Notes: generated by a model not told the origin, from the sequence alone. Counted from the first letter of the stretch, positions 10,042 to 19,678 are shown. The stretch: DNA of 64,000 nt from Cupriavidus cauae (GCF_008632125.1 NZ_VWRN01000030.1:124001-188000); one strand, 5' to 3'. A program made the numbers and translations.

Positions 10042-11316
10042 ATGCGTGCGATCGTGATCGGGGCCGGCGTGATCGGCGTGTGCTCGGCCTGGTATCTGCG
10101 CGAGGCCGGCTTCGAGGTCACCGTGCTGGACCGGCGCGCCTCTCCCGCGCAGGAGACCAGCTTCGGCAACGCCGGCGTGATCGCGCCCGGGTATGTGACA
10201 CCGTGGGCCGCGCCCGGGATGCCGGCCAAGGTGCTGCGCACCCTCTTCGCCAGTACCTCGCCGGTGGTGTTCCGCCCCAGCGCCGACCCCGCGATGTGGC
10301 GCTGGATTGCGCGCTGGCTCGGCGAATGCCGGCTCGAACGCTACCGCGTCAACAAGCTGCGCATGCAGCGGCTGGCCTTCTACAGCCGCGCCTGCCTGCA
10401 CCAGCTGCGCGACCAGCTGCAGATCGACTACGAGCAGTCGCAGGGCTATCTGCAGCTGTTCAGGACCGAACGCGATCTCGACATGGCCCGGCCCGCGCTG
10501 GCGCTGCTGCGCGAGAACGCGGTGCCACACCGGGTGATCGATGCCGCCGAATGCCGCCGCCTCGAGCCCGGGCTCGCTCCGGACACCGCGCTGGCCGGGG
10601 GGCTGCATCTGCCCGAGGACGAATCGGGCAATTGCCCGATGTTCACGCGCCGGCTGCGGCAATTCGCAGAGGCGGCGGGCGTGCGGTTTCAGATGGACAC
10701 CACCGTGCATGGCATCGGCGCGCCGCGCGACGGCGTGCTGTCCGTCTCCGTGCGGTGCCAGGGAGGGGACTCGATCCTGCGCGCACCGCACGTCGTGGTG
10801 GCCGCCGGCGTCGCCAGTGCCGCGCTGCTGCGCCCGCTCGGCCTTCGCGTGCCGCTGTATCCGGTCAAGGGCTATTCGGCGACGGTGCCCGTCCGCGATG
10901 CCCTGCAGGCGCCGCTGGCCGCGCTGATGGACGAGTCGTACAAGGTCGCGATCACGCGCATGGGCAATCGCATTCGGCTGGCCGGCACCGCCGAGCTCGG
11001 CTCGCGCAAGCTGGATCTGCGCCAGGCCGCGGTGCGCACGCTGCTGAAGGTCGGACGCGACTGGTTCCCGGGCGCCGCCAACTACGGCGAAGCGTCGCTG
11101 TGGACCGGTGCCCGGCCGATGCTGCCGGACGGACCGCCCTTGATCGGCGCCACCGACGTGCCGGGGCTGTTCCTCAATCTCGGCCATGGCTCGACCGGCT
11201 GGGCGATGGCCTGCGGCTCGGGCAAGCTGCTCGCCGCCCAGGTGGCCGGCGCGGCGGCCGAGATCGACCTGGAAGGGCTGACGCCGGACCGCTACGGCCT
11301 CGGTCCGCGGCGATGA
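10042..11316 (+). CDS. FAD-dependent amino acid dehydrogenase, DadA-like
   Basis: A 424-residue flavoprotein of the D-amino acid dehydrogenase/glycine oxidase (DAO) family. It has the dinucleotide-binding motif VIGAGVIGVCSAWYL at residues 4-18, the DadA-type segment ETSFGNAGVIAPGYVTPWAAPG, and the C-terminal LFLNLGHGSTGWAMACGSGK that closes the FAD site. It would oxidise an amino group and pass electrons to the respiratory chain. It follows dctM by 5 bp, so it most probably acts on the compound imported by the TRAP system or on a product of the amidase or oxoprolinase. Substrate stereochemistry cannot be read from sequence alone. Confidence 0.85.
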   Translation: MRAIVIGAGVIGVCSAWYLREAGFEVTVLDRRASPAQETSFGNAGVIAPGYVTPWAAPGMPAKVLRTLFASTSPVVFRPSADPAMWRWIARWLGECRLERYRVNKLRMQRLAFYSRACLHQLRDQLQIDYEQSQGYLQLFRTERDLDMARPALALLRENAVPHRVIDAAECRRLEPGLAPDTALAGGLHLPEDESGNCPMFTRRLRQFAEAAGVRFQMDTTVHGIGAPRDGVLSVSVRCQGGDSILRAPHVVVAAGVASAALLRPLGLRVPLYPVKGYSATVPVRDALQAPLAALMDESYKVAITRMGNRIRLAGTAELGSRKLDLRQAAVRTLLKVGRDWFPGAANYGEASLWTGARPMLPDGPPLIGATDVPGLFLNLGHGSTGWAMACGSGKLLAAQVAGAAAEIDLEGLTPDRYGLGPRR

Positions 11317-11337
11317 GCCGCTTGCGGGCAGCGCTGC

Positions 11338-11343
11338 GATAAT
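11338..11343 (+). promoter_or_regulatory. Candidate -10 abutting nnrDE start
   Basis: GATAAT ends 6 bp before the ATG at 11350 and no Shine-Dalgarno is present. If used, transcription would start at or within a base or two of the AUG, giving a leaderless mRNA. Confidence 0.35.
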
Positions 11344-11349
11344 GCGCCG

Positions 11350-13047
11350 ATGACGCCCTTCTCCTCTCCCGGCGCTGCGGGGACGGCCGCTGCAGGGACG
11401 GCCGCCGATACCGCCCACGCCGCCCAAGCCACCGAAACCACCGAAACGGCCCAAGCCCCCGTGAGCGCGGATTGGCTGCGCTTCGATCCCGCCAGCGCCA
11501 CGCCGGTCCCCTTGTTCGACAGCGCCGCGATCCGCCGGCTCGAACAGGCCGCCTACGCCGGCCTGTCGCCATTCACGCTGATGGCCCGCGCCGGCGCCGC
11601 GGCTGCCGCCTGGCTGAGCGCCCACGCCCCGGCCGGACCGCTGCTGTTGCTGGCCGGGCCGGGCAATAACGGCGGCGACGCGCTGGTCGCGGCCACGCAC
11701 CTGCATCGGGCCGGGCGCGAGATCCAGGCTTGGCTGCTGGCCGACCCCGCGCGCCTGCCCGCCGACGCCGCGCGCGCGTGGCAGCAGGCGAACGACGCCG
11801 GCGTGCCGCTGCAGGTGCTGGTGCCCGATGCCGCCTCGCCGCAGACGGCCCCTCCCTGGCCCGCGACAGCGCCGCGTTTTGCCGCCGTGGTCGACGGCCT
11901 GTTGGGCATCGGGCTGAACCGTCCCGCCAGCGGCGCGCTGGCCGAATGGATCGCGCGCCTTGGCGCCCTGGCCGACCAGGGCGTGCCGGTGTTCGCGCTG
12001 GACGTGCCGAGCGGCCTGTCGGCCGATACCGGTGCCGGTGCGCCCGCGGTGCGCGCGACGCGCACGCTGACCTTCATCGCCGCCAAGCCCGGGCTGCTGA
12101 CGCTCGACGGCCGCGACTGCGCCGGCGAGCTCGATATCGCGCCGCTCGGCCTCGGCTATCCGCCGCAGGACACGCCGGCGGCCTGGGCCAATACGCCGGC
12201 CCGCTTCGCCGCCGCGCTGCCCGGCCGGCGGCATGCCACCCACAAGGGCAGCTTCGGCACGCTGGCGGTGATCGGCGGCAGCATCGGCATGGTCGGCGCG
12301 CCGCTGCTCGGCGCCCGGGCGGCGCTGCATCTGGGCGCCGGGCGCGTGCACATCGGCTTTCTGGCCGACCCCGCGCCGCCGTTCGATCCGGTACATCCCG
12401 AACTGATGCTGCATCCGGTCGACCGGCTGCAGTTGGCCGAGATGTCGGCACTGGTCGCCGGGCCGGGCATGGGCACCGGCGAGGACGCGCGCCAATGGCT
12501 CGGGGTCGCGCTGCAGGCCGGTACGCCCACGGTGCTCGATGCCGATGCGCTGAACCTGCTGGCCACCGACGCGGCCCTGGCGGCGTTGGCCGGGGCCGGC
12601 ACTGCGCCACGCGTGCTGACGCCTCATCCGCTCGAAGCGGCGCGGCTGATGGGCTGCACCGTGGCGGAGATCCAGCGCGATCGCCTCGCCGCGGCACGCG
12701 CGCTCGCCGCGCAATGGCAGGCGGTGGTCGTGCTCAAGGGCTCGGGCACCGTGATCGCCGGTCCCGGCAAGAACGCGGGCGAGCACGCGGCCACCATCAA
12801 CCCGACCGGCAATGCGGGCCTGGCCACCGCCGGCACCGGCGACGTGCTGGCCGGCATGATCGGCGCGCTGCTGGCACAGGGCATGGCGGCCGAGTCCGCG
12901 GCGCTGGCCGCGGTCTGGCTGCATGGCCGTGCCGCCGATCGCCTGGTGGCGGGCGGCGAAGGCCCCGCCGGGCTGACCGCCGGCGAATTGCCCCGCGCCG
13001 CGCGGTACGAACTGAACGCGCTGGTCATGCCGGGTGCGCGGCAATGA
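11350..13047 (+). CDS. nnr: Bifunctional NAD(P)HX epimerase/dehydratase
   Basis: A 565-residue fusion that repairs hydrated NADH/NADPH. The N-terminal YjeF-type epimerase domain (about residues 55-270) has LAGPGNNGGDALVAATHL. The C-terminal kinase-like ADP/ATP-dependent dehydratase (about 290-560) has HKGSFGTLAVIGGSIGMVGA, VLTPHPLEAARL and the catalytic NAGLATAGTGDVLAGMIGAL. The first 40 residues are an Ala/Thr-rich low-complexity tract; translation could begin further in, but no better start is seen. It ends in an ATGA overlap with the EamA gene. Confidence 0.92.
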   Translation: MTPFSSPGAAGTAAAGTAADTAHAAQATETTETAQAPVSADWLRFDPASATPVPLFDSAAIRRLEQAAYAGLSPFTLMARAGAAAAAWLSAHAPAGPLLLLAGPGNNGGDALVAATHLHRAGREIQAWLLADPARLPADAARAWQQANDAGVPLQVLVPDAASPQTAPPWPATAPRFAAVVDGLLGIGLNRPASGALAEWIARLGALADQGVPVFALDVPSGLSADTGAGAPAVRATRTLTFIAAKPGLLTLDGRDCAGELDIAPLGLGYPPQDTPAAWANTPARFAAALPGRRHATHKGSFGTLAVIGGSIGMVGAPLLGARAALHLGAGRVHIGFLADPAPPFDPVHPELMLHPVDRLQLAEMSALVAGPGMGTGEDARQWLGVALQAGTPTVLDADALNLLATDAALAALAGAGTAPRVLTPHPLEAARLMGCTVAEIQRDRLAAARALAAQWQAVVVLKGSGTVIAGPGKNAGEHAATINPTGNAGLATAGTGDVLAGMIGALLAQGMAAESAALAAVWLHGRAADRLVAGGEGPAGLTAGELPRAARYELNALVMPGARQ

Positions 13048-13988
13048 GCGGCGCGATCCCGATACAGGGCGCGGCGCCGAGCCGCCGGCAACTGTTGACC
13101 GGCATCGCGCTGCTGGTGCTGGGCCAATGGATCCTGACGCTGCTCGATGCCACCGGCAAGACGCTGACCCAGCAGGGCCTGCCGATCATGGCGGTCGCGT
13201 GGGTGCGCTACGTCGGCCATGTGGTCGCCATCTTCCTGCTGCTCGGCCCGGCGCGCTTCCGGGCACAGGTCCGCACCGGCCAGCCACGGCTGCAATGGAT
13301 GCGCGGCGGCCTGATGCTGGCCTCGACGCTGGTGTTCTTCTCGGTGCTGAAGCTGATGCCGCTGGCGACGGCCACCGCGCTGAACTTCTGCGCGCCACTG
13401 TTCGTCGTCGCGCTGTCGCCATGGCTGCTCGGCGAACGCCCGGGCCGCCACGCCCGCCTGATGCGCTGGAGCGGCGTGCTGATCGGCTTTGCCGGCATGC
13501 TGGTGGTGGTGCGCCCCGGCGGCGAGCTGACGCCCGGCGGCGTGGCGCTGGGCCTGACCTCGGCACTGCTGTTCGCGCTGCTGCAGATGCTGACGCGGCG
13601 CATGGCGGCCCACGATGCGCCGATGACCACGCTGATCTGGAGCGGCATCACCGGCGCCGCGCTGACCACGCTGCTGGTGCCCTTCTTCTGGTTCACCGCG
13701 ATGCCGACGCCGCTGCAATGCGCGCTGCTGCTGTCGGCGGGCATCACCGGTTCGCTCGGCCACTACTTCGTGATCCGCGCCTTCCAGTACGCCGACGCAT
13801 CGTTCCTGAGTCCCTTCCTCTATCTGCAGATCATCTCGGCCACCACGGTCGGCTTCCTCGCCTTCGGCCAGCTGCCGGACTGGACCACGGCGCTGGGCAT
13901 CGCGGTGATCTGCGCCGGCGGCGTCTGGGTCGCGGGCGGCGAATCGGCATTGCGGCTGGTGGCCAGGAGCCTCGGCGGAACGCGCTGA
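13044..13988 (+). CDS. EamA/DMT-family transporter
   Basis: A 314-residue membrane protein with about ten transmembrane helices in two EamA repeats (residues about 20-150 and 165-300). Recognisable segments are DATGKTLTQQGLPIMAVAWV, LMPLATATALNFCAPLFVV and HYFVIRAFQYADASFLSPF. Proteins of this group export amino acids or other small metabolites, but the substrate cannot be given. The ATG overlaps the stop of the NAD(P)HX repair gene (ATGA), so translation is probably coupled. Confidence 0.88.
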   Translation: MSGAIPIQGAAPSRRQLLTGIALLVLGQWILTLLDATGKTLTQQGLPIMAVAWVRYVGHVVAIFLLLGPARFRAQVRTGQPRLQWMRGGLMLASTLVFFSVLKLMPLATATALNFCAPLFVVALSPWLLGERPGRHARLMRWSGVLIGFAGMLVVVRPGGELTPGGVALGLTSALLFALLQMLTRRMAAHDAPMTTLIWSGITGAALTTLLVPFFWFTAMPTPLQCALLLSAGITGSLGHYFVIRAFQYADASFLSPFLYLQIISATTVGFLAFGQLPDWTTALGIAVICAGGVWVAGGESALRLVARSLGGTR

Positions 13989-14011
13989 TTGCGGCGTTGT
14001 CTGACAGTGTT

Positions 14012-14047
14012 CGCGGAATGTGCACGCTATACTCGGCACGTTCCGCG
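14012..14047. promoter_or_regulatory. Palindrome bracketing the putative pgi -10 box
   Basis: CGCGGAATGTGC (14012-14023) and its near-perfect reverse complement GCACGTTCCGCG (14036-14047) match at 11 of 12 positions. The 12-bp spacer contains TATACT (14028-14033), the best -10 box in the 160-bp gap before pgi. This is the arrangement expected for a repressor operator, or for a hairpin at the start of the mRNA. Confidence 0.5.
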
Positions 14048-14148
14048 TCGTCTGCGCTCGTTTTTTTGCGCTCGTTCGGCGCTCGTGATCCGCTTGCATC
14101 ATCCGCTCGACTTTTTTGCGTTCGACCCTACTCCGCCCGTATTTCGCA

Positions 14149-15801
14149 ATGCCTACTGATCTTCCCGCCTGGCAACGTCTGCAGCAGCACTACCAAGCGA
14201 TCCGCGACCAGCGGATGCGCGACTGGTTTGCCGCGCCCGACGCCCGCGAGCGGGTCGACCGGTTCTCGCTGGAAGCGGCCGGCCTGTTCCTGGACTACTC
14301 GAAGAACCGCATCGTGCGGGAGACGATGGACCTGCTGGTCCAGCTCGCCGAAGAGGCCGGCGTGCCCGCGCGGCGCGATGCCATGTTCGCTGGCGCACAT
14401 ATCAATGCGACCGAGGATCGGGCCGCGCTGCATATGGCGCTGCGCGCCGCGCCCGATGCCCCGTTCCAGGTCGATGGCAAGCCGGTGATGCCGGCGGTGC
14501 ACGATGTGCTCGCGCGCATGCGCGACTTCTCGCAGCGCGTGCGCAGCGGCGAATGGAAGGGGCATAGCGGCAAGACCATCACCGACGTGGTGAACCTGGG
14601 CATCGGTGGCTCGGACCTCGGGCCGCGCATGGTGTGCCGCGCGCTGGCGCACCTTGCCGGCGATGGTAGCGAAGGTCGCAAGGTTTCCGGGCCGCGCGTG
14701 CATTTCGTCTCCAACGTCGACGGCACCGAGCTGGCCGAGACGCTGGCGCGGCTCGATCCCGAACGCACGCTGGTGATCGTCTGCTCGAAGACCTTCACCA
14801 CGCTCGAGACGATGGCGAATGCCAACAGCACGCGCCAGTGGTTTGTCGCGCGCGGCGTGCCGGAGGGCGGACTGGCGCGCCATTTCGTCGCGGTCTCGAC
14901 CAATCTCGAGGCGGTGCGCGCCTTCGGCATCGACCCGGCCAATATGTTCGAGTTCTGGGACTGGATCGGCGGCCGCTTTTCGCTGTGGTCGTCGGTCGGG
15001 CTGTCGATCACGCTGGCGCTGGGCTTCGAGGCCTTTGCCGAATTGCTGGCCGGCGGCCGCGAGATGGACGAGCACTTCCGCACCGCGCCGCTCGCGCGCA
15101 ACATGCCGGTGATCCTCGGCCTGCTGGGGGTCTGGTACCGCAATGTGTTCGGCCTGCCGACCAGCTGCATGGCACCGTACTCGACCTCGCTGGAACTGTT
15201 CCCCGCCTTCCTGCAGCAACTGGAAATGGAGAGCAACGGCAAGTCGGTGCAGCGCGACGGCCAGCCGGTGCGCGTCGACACCTCGCCCGTGGTCTGGGGG
15301 ACGGCCGGCACCAATGGCCAGCACGCCTATTTCCAGCTGATCCACCAGGGCTCGCAGATCGTGCCGGTCGACTTCGTCGCGCCGCTGTCCGCCCCGCGCA
15401 CGCTGCCGGGCCATCATGCCAAGCTGCTGGCCAACTGCTTCGCGCAGGCCGAGGCGCTGATGCGCGGACGAACCGAGGAAGAACTGCGCGCGGCCGGAAT
15501 CGTCGAGCCCGAGCGCATCGCGCATATGCGTTTCGCGGGCAATCGGCCCAGCAATATGCTGCTGATCGAGGGCATCACGCCGCGCGCGCTGGGCGCGCTG
15601 ATCGCGCTGTACGAGCACCGCACCTTCGTGATGGGCGCGATCTGGAATATCAACTCGTTCGACCAGTGGGGCGTCGAACTGGGCAAGCTGCTGGCGCGGC
15701 CGATCGAGGCCGAGCTGAACGGACGCGGCGAAGGCCCGCACGATCCGTCCACCAGCGCGCTGATCGCGCGCGCGAGAAGCGCGCTGGCCCGAGGAGGCTG
15801 A
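14149..15801 (+). CDS. pgi: Glucose-6-phosphate isomerase
   Basis: A 550-residue cytosolic phosphoglucose isomerase interconverting glucose-6-P and fructose-6-P. It has [32 protein letters not shown] and the family signature [30 protein letters not shown] and the C-terminal [12 protein letters not shown] complete the match. The length is normal. I chose ATG 14149 ([15 protein letters not shown]), which fits homologues, over an in-frame start at 14116. In Burkholderiaceae this enzyme mainly serves gluconeogenesis and cell-envelope sugar supply. It has its own putative promoter with a palindromic element. Confidence 0.96.
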   Translation: MPTDLPAWQRLQQHYQAIRDQRMRDWFAAPDARERVDRFSLEAAGLFLDYSKNRIVRETMDLLVQLAEEAGVPARRDAMFAGAHINATEDRAALHMALRAAPDAPFQVDGKPVMPAVHDVLARMRDFSQRVRSGEWKGHSGKTITDVVNLGIGGSDLGPRMVCRALAHLAGDGSEGRKVSGPRVHFVSNVDGTELAETLARLDPERTLVIVCSKTFTTLETMANANSTRQWFVARGVPEGGLARHFVAVSTNLEAVRAFGIDPANMFEFWDWIGGRFSLWSSVGLSITLALGFEAFAELLAGGREMDEHFRTAPLARNMPVILGLLGVWYRNVFGLPTSCMAPYSTSLELFPAFLQQLEMESNGKSVQRDGQPVRVDTSPVVWGTAGTNGQHAYFQLIHQGSQIVPVDFVAPLSAPRTLPGHHAKLLANCFAQAEALMRGRTEEELRAAGIVEPERIAHMRFAGNRPSNMLLIEGITPRALGALIALYEHRTFVMGAIWNINSFDQWGVELGKLLARPIEAELNGRGEGPHDPSTSALIARARSALARGG

Positions 15802-15822
15802 GCGCCGGCCCTGGCCGCGTGC

Positions 15823-16521
15823 TCAGACCTCGGCGCCCATCCACTCGTCGCTGGCGACCTTCCCTGCCTCGATGGTCAGGATGCGGCCGCAGCGCGCCGC
15901 GACCGAGCGGTCGTGCGTGACCAGCACCAGCGTCGAGCCGGCGTCGCGGTTCAGTTCGAACATCAGCGCGATCACCGCTTCGCCGGTCGCGGTATCGAGG
16001 CTGCCGGTCGGCTCGTCGGCGAACAGGATATCGGGCCGCGTGACGAAGGCACGGGCCAGCGCCACGCGCTGCTGCTCGCCGCCCGACAGCGTGCGCGGAT
16101 AGTGCGACAGGCGCGCGCCCAGGCCCACCCGTTCCAGCATCGCCTTGGCGCGCTCGCGCACGCCGTCGGTCTCGCCGCGCAGCTCCAGCGGCAGCATCAC
16201 GTTCTCCAGCGCGGTCAGATGGCCGACCAGCTGGAAGGACTGGAACACGAAGCCGACATGCCGGCCGCGCAGCGCGGCGCGCTGGTCCTCGTCGAGCGCG
16301 AACAGGTCGTGCCCGTGCAGCGACACGGTGCCGCGGCTCGGCAGATCGAGGCCCGCCATCAGCCCGAGCAGCGTCGATTTGCCCGAACCCGAGGCGCCGA
16401 CGATGGCCAGCGTTTCGCCGGGCGTGACGGAAAAGGACACGTCGTGCAGAATCGTCAGCGAACCGGTCGCGTCCGTCACGGTCTTTCCCAAGGATTCGAC
16501 AGCAAGAATGGATGAGGACAT
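15823..16521 (-). CDS. ybbA: YbbA-type ABC transporter ATPase
   Basis: A 232-residue LolD/YbbA-like ABC ATPase. Walker A is [12 protein letters not shown], the signature is [15 protein letters not shown] and Walker B is [14 protein letters not shown]. It starts at ATG 16521 ([15 protein letters not shown]). Its start codon overlaps that of the divergent tesA gene. ybbA is divergent from tesA in Escherichia coli too, where its permease partner ybbP follows; no FtsX-like permease gene is present here, and pgi lies convergent 21 bp beyond the stop. It may pair with a permease encoded elsewhere. Confidence 0.88.
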   Translation of the reverse strand: MSSSILAVESLGKTVTDATGSLTILHDVSFSVTPGETLAIVGASGSGKSTLLGLMAGLDLPSRGTVSLHGHDLFALDEDQRAALRGRHVGFVFQSFQLVGHLTALENVMLPLELRGETDGVRERAKAMLERVGLGARLSHYPRTLSGGEQQRVALARAFVTRPDILFADEPTGSLDTATGEAVIALMFELNRDAGSTLVLVTHDRSVAARCGRILTIEAGKVASDEWMGAEV

Positions 16522-17227
16522 GAGCAAGGGTTTCCGGAACGGTTTCTGGCGGGACATCGGTGGACGCTGGCGCGCCCTGGTGCTGGGCGGGCTGCTGGCG
16601 CTGGCGGCGATGCCGGCACTGGCGCAACGCGCGCCCACCATCCTGGTGCTTGGCGACAGCCTGTCGGCGGAATATGGCATCGCACGTGGCGCAGGATGGG
16701 TCAAGTTATTGGAAGACCGCCTGCGCGCGGAGAGGTTCGATTATAGCGTCGTCAATGCAAGCATCAGCGGCGAGACCACGGTGGGCGGCAAGACCCGTCT
16801 GCCCGATCTGCTGACCCGCCACCGCCCCGCCGTCGTGGTGGTCGAGCTCGGCGCCAACGACGCGCTGCGCGGCCTGCCGCTGCAGAGCACCGAGTCCAAT
16901 CTGCGCCAGATCGTCACCAGCGCGAAGGCGGCCAAGGCCAGCGTGCTGCTGATCGGCATGCGGATCCCGCCCAACTACGGGCCCCACTACACCGAGCGCT
17001 TCTTCGCGCTGTATCCGAAGCTGGCGAAGGAGTATCAACTGCCGCTGGTGCCCTTCCTGCTCGACAAGGTGGTGACGCGGCCCGACTGGTTCCAGGACGA
17101 TCGCATCCATCCGACCGCGCAGGCCCAGCCGGCGCTGCTCGACACCGTCTGGCCGCAGCTGGAGCCGCTGCTCAAGCGCCAGCGGCGCAGCGCGGAGGAA
17201 GGCAAGGCGCAGCAGCGCCGCGGGTAA
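16520..17227 (+). CDS. tesA: Arylesterase / acyl-CoA thioesterase I
   Basis: A 235-residue periplasmic SGNH hydrolase, equivalent to TesA/ApeA/PldC. The signal peptide spans residues 1-35 (cleavage after PALA). Block I is LGDSLSAEYG with the catalytic serine, block III is GANDALRG and block V is DRIHPTAQ with the catalytic Asp-His pair. It would cleave acyl thioesters, aryl esters or lysophospholipids in the periplasm. An in-frame ATG at 16508 is an alternative start, but 16520 gives a compact signal peptide. The gene faces ybbA with overlapping start codons. Confidence 0.93.
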   Translation: MSKGFRNGFWRDIGGRWRALVLGGLLALAAMPALAQRAPTILVLGDSLSAEYGIARGAGWVKLLEDRLRAERFDYSVVNASISGETTVGGKTRLPDLLTRHRPAVVVVELGANDALRGLPLQSTESNLRQIVTSAKAAKASVLLIGMRIPPNYGPHYTERFFALYPKLAKEYQLPLVPFLLDKVVTRPDWFQDDRIHPTAQAQPALLDTVWPQLEPLLKRQRRSAEEGKAQQRRG

Positions 17228-17332
17228 GCCGCAGCACGGTGCCCTGCAGGATGGATGGGTGAACGACCGCACGGCGGCCTTGACCGCCGGTGCCTGAACG
17301 GCAGCCCGGTGGCCCTGACCACCGGCGCATGA

Positions 17333-17358
17333 GAAAGGGGCCCCGCGGGGCCCCTTTC
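17333..17358. terminator. Bidirectional hairpin between tesA and ppiD
   Basis: A perfect 12-bp stem (GAAAGGGGCCCC / GGGGCCCCTTTC, loop GC) lies between the convergent ends of tesA and ppiD. The A-rich and T-rich flanks within the stem suit termination in both directions, although the U-tract is short. Confidence 0.65.
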
Positions 17359-17413
17359 CTCCATGCATTCTCCATGACTACCGGGCAGACCCTGCCGGGC
17401 CTGTCCATCGCCA

Positions 17414-19348
17414 TCAGCCTGCCGGCTGGGATTCCGCCGGCGCCGCGGGCTTGAGCACCTCGACGTCCGACCGCGCCTTCAGGCTCTCGAAGAACGCTTC
17501 CAGCTCGCTCTGGCCGGCCAGCTGCGACAGCTGCTGGGCATCGGCCTGGCGCTGCGCGGGATTGGCCTGCGCCGGCTGCGAAACCTTGGCGATGCGATAG
17601 ATCGCATAGCCCTGCGCGCCCAGATCGACGCCAACCATCGCCGGCAGCTTCGACGCATCGGCACGCATCACGGCCTCAACCGCCTTCGGCGCCAGACCGG
17701 CCGGCTGCTGGCGCGACACCGTCACGGCCGCGCCGAAGCCGTCGGCCGAACCGCTCTGCTTGAGCTTGGCGAGCTGCGCTTCGCCGTCCTTGCGCGCCAG
17801 TTCGGCGGCCTGCTCTGCCACGTACTGCGCGCGGACCTGGTCGCGCACCGCGTCGAACGGCCGCACCGATGCCGGGCGGTACTCGACCACACGGCCGGCG
17901 ACCAGCGTTTCCGGTCCGACCTGGATCGCTTCGGTGTTGCGCTTGTTCTTGATCGCGTCATCGCTGAACAGCGCGGTCAGCACCTTCTCGTTGTTCAGCG
18001 GATTGTTGGCGCCCAGCGCGGGGTTCGGCGCGCGGGTCACGTTGTCGGCGGTCTGGATCGTCAGCTTGAACTTGTCGGCGGCCGGCTTCAGGCTATCCGC
18101 TTGCTCATAGACGGTATTGCCGAAGGCATCGGCCTGCTCGGTGAACTGCTTGGCCGCCAGCTGCTTGCGCAGTTCGGCTTCGAGCTCGGTCTTGACCGCC
18201 TCGAGCGGACGCGTCTGCGACGGCTTGATCTCGGTCACCTTGATGATGTGATAGCCGTAGTCGGTCTCGACCACATCGCTGAGCTGGTTCGGCTGCAGCG
18301 CGTACATCGCGTCCTCGAACGGCTTGACCAGCGCGCCCCGGCCCATGAAGCCGAGGTCGCCGCCCTTCTCCGCCGAGCCCGGATCCTGCGACTGCTTGCG
18401 CGCGACGTCGGCGAAGGTGTCCGGATGCTTGCGCAGCTCTTCCAGCAGCCTGGTCGCCTTGTCCTTGGCGGCCTGGCGTTCGGCGGCGGGCGCGTCCTTC
18501 GAGGCGGCGATCAGGATATGGCTGGCGCGGCGCTGCTCGTCGGTACGGAAGCGCGCGATATTGCTGTCGTAGTAGGACTTGAGCTGCTCGGGCGTGATGC
18601 TGATGCCGGCGGCCAGCGCATCGGCGGACAGCACCAGGTATTCGACCTTGGCCTGCTCTGGCACGCTGAAGGCTTGGCGATGCTTGTCGTAGTACGCCTT
18701 CAGCGCGGCGTCGTCGGCCGTGACCTTGGCGGCGTAGTCGGCGGCCTTCAGCAGCAGCGGCTGGACCTCGCGCTGCTGGTCGCGGGCGGCGATCAGGCGG
18801 TCGAGCAGCGACTTCGGCATGAAGGCTGTCGCACCGATCGACTGGCCGAGCTGCTGCGTCGCCAGGTCGAAGCGCATGCGCGCGTCGAACTGTTCGGGCG
18901 TCATGCCCTGCGAGGCCAGGAGTTCGATATAGGCCTTGTCCTCGACCGTGCCGTCCGCCTTCTTCGGCAGCTGTGCGATCGCGGGGATCGCGATGATTGC
19001 CTCGTACAGGCGCTCGTTCGACACGGTCAGATGCTCGCGATTGACTTCGTCGGCGACCACACGCTGCAGGATCAGCTGGTCGAGCACGGCCTTGCGCGCC
19101 TCGGGCCCTTCGAACTGGCGCGGATCGTAGGCGGCGCCCAGCACCTGACGCATCCGCTCCGACTGCTCGCGCAGCACGTTATCGACTTCCTGTTGGGTGA
19201 TGGCGCGGCCACCGACCTTGGCGGCGTCGTGCGAGCTGTCCATGAAGCGCGAATAGCTTTCCACGCCGAAGAACACGAACGACGGAAACACCAGCACCAG
19301 CAGCAGCAAAAGCATCAGGCGCCGGTTGTTGCGAACGAAATCAAGCAT
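17414..19348 (-). CDS. ppiD: Periplasmic folding chaperone/PPIase PpiD
   Basis: A 644-residue inner-membrane-anchored SurA-like chaperone. Residues 12-33 (LMLLLLLVLVFPSFVFFGVE) form the single N-terminal membrane anchor. A SurA-N type chaperone region follows. A parvulin rotamase domain lies at about residues 265-365, with RASHILIAASKDAPAAER, GDLGFMGRGALVKPFEDA and DYGYHIIKVTEIK. It assists outer-membrane protein and secreted-protein folding at the Sec exit. It lies downstream of the two tRNA genes on the same strand, separated from them by a terminator. Confidence 0.95.
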   Translation of the reverse strand: MLDFVRNNRRLMLLLLLVLVFPSFVFFGVESYSRFMDSSHDAAKVGGRAITQQEVDNVLREQSERMRQVLGAAYDPRQFEGPEARKAVLDQLILQRVVADEVNREHLTVSNERLYEAIIAIPAIAQLPKKADGTVEDKAYIELLASQGMTPEQFDARMRFDLATQQLGQSIGATAFMPKSLLDRLIAARDQQREVQPLLLKAADYAAKVTADDAALKAYYDKHRQAFSVPEQAKVEYLVLSADALAAGISITPEQLKSYYDSNIARFRTDEQRRASHILIAASKDAPAAERQAAKDKATRLLEELRKHPDTFADVARKQSQDPGSAEKGGDLGFMGRGALVKPFEDAMYALQPNQLSDVVETDYGYHIIKVTEIKPSQTRPLEAVKTELEAELRKQLAAKQFTEQADAFGNTVYEQADSLKPAADKFKLTIQTADNVTRAPNPALGANNPLNNEKVLTALFSDDAIKNKRNTEAIQVGPETLVAGRVVEYRPASVRPFDAVRDQVRAQYVAEQAAELARKDGEAQLAKLKQSGSADGFGAAVTVSRQQPAGLAPKAVEAVMRADASKLPAMVGVDLGAQGYAIYRIAKVSQPAQANPAQRQADAQQLSQLAGQSELEAFFESLKARSDVEVLKPAAPAESQPAG

Positions 19349-19472
19349 GCTGACTCGGGATCAAGTTGGGACGGAGGTCAAACTCCGCGATTCTAGCAGG
19401 CTGCGCAGGGTCGCCCTGTGGATGTGGCGTCGGCGGCCGCTGCGGACTGGGCAAAAAGACGGGCTACAAATG

Positions 19473-19496
19473 AAAACAGCCGCATGGAGGCGGCTG
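19473..19496 (-). terminator. Terminator after the tRNA pair
   Basis: On the minus strand CAGCCGC-CTCCAT-GCGGCTG (19477-19496) is followed by TTTTC. It lies just past tRNA-Asp and should end the tRNA-Val/tRNA-Asp transcript before ppiD. Confidence 0.65.
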
Positions 19497-19532
19497 ATTC
19501 GGCCGGCCACCTGGCGGTGCCCGGATGCAATG

Positions 19533-19609
19533 TGGCGGAGTGGACGGGACTCGAACCCGCGACCCCCGGCGTGACAGGCCGGTATTCTAACCGACTGAAC
19601 TACCACTCC
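19533..19609 (-). tRNA. tRNA-Asp (GTC)
   Basis: 77 nt including an encoded CCA. Acceptor GGAGTGG pairs with CCACTCC, the T arm has GGTTCGAGTCC and the anticodon loop reads CCTGTCACG, so the anticodon is GTC. It follows tRNA-Val on the same strand with a 69-bp gap. Confidence 0.98.
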
Positions 19610-19678
19610 GATGTCGGTCTCGCCACCGGCGACACGGCCTGACGACGCGGAGGCATGGCGATCGGGCCATCGAGTGAG

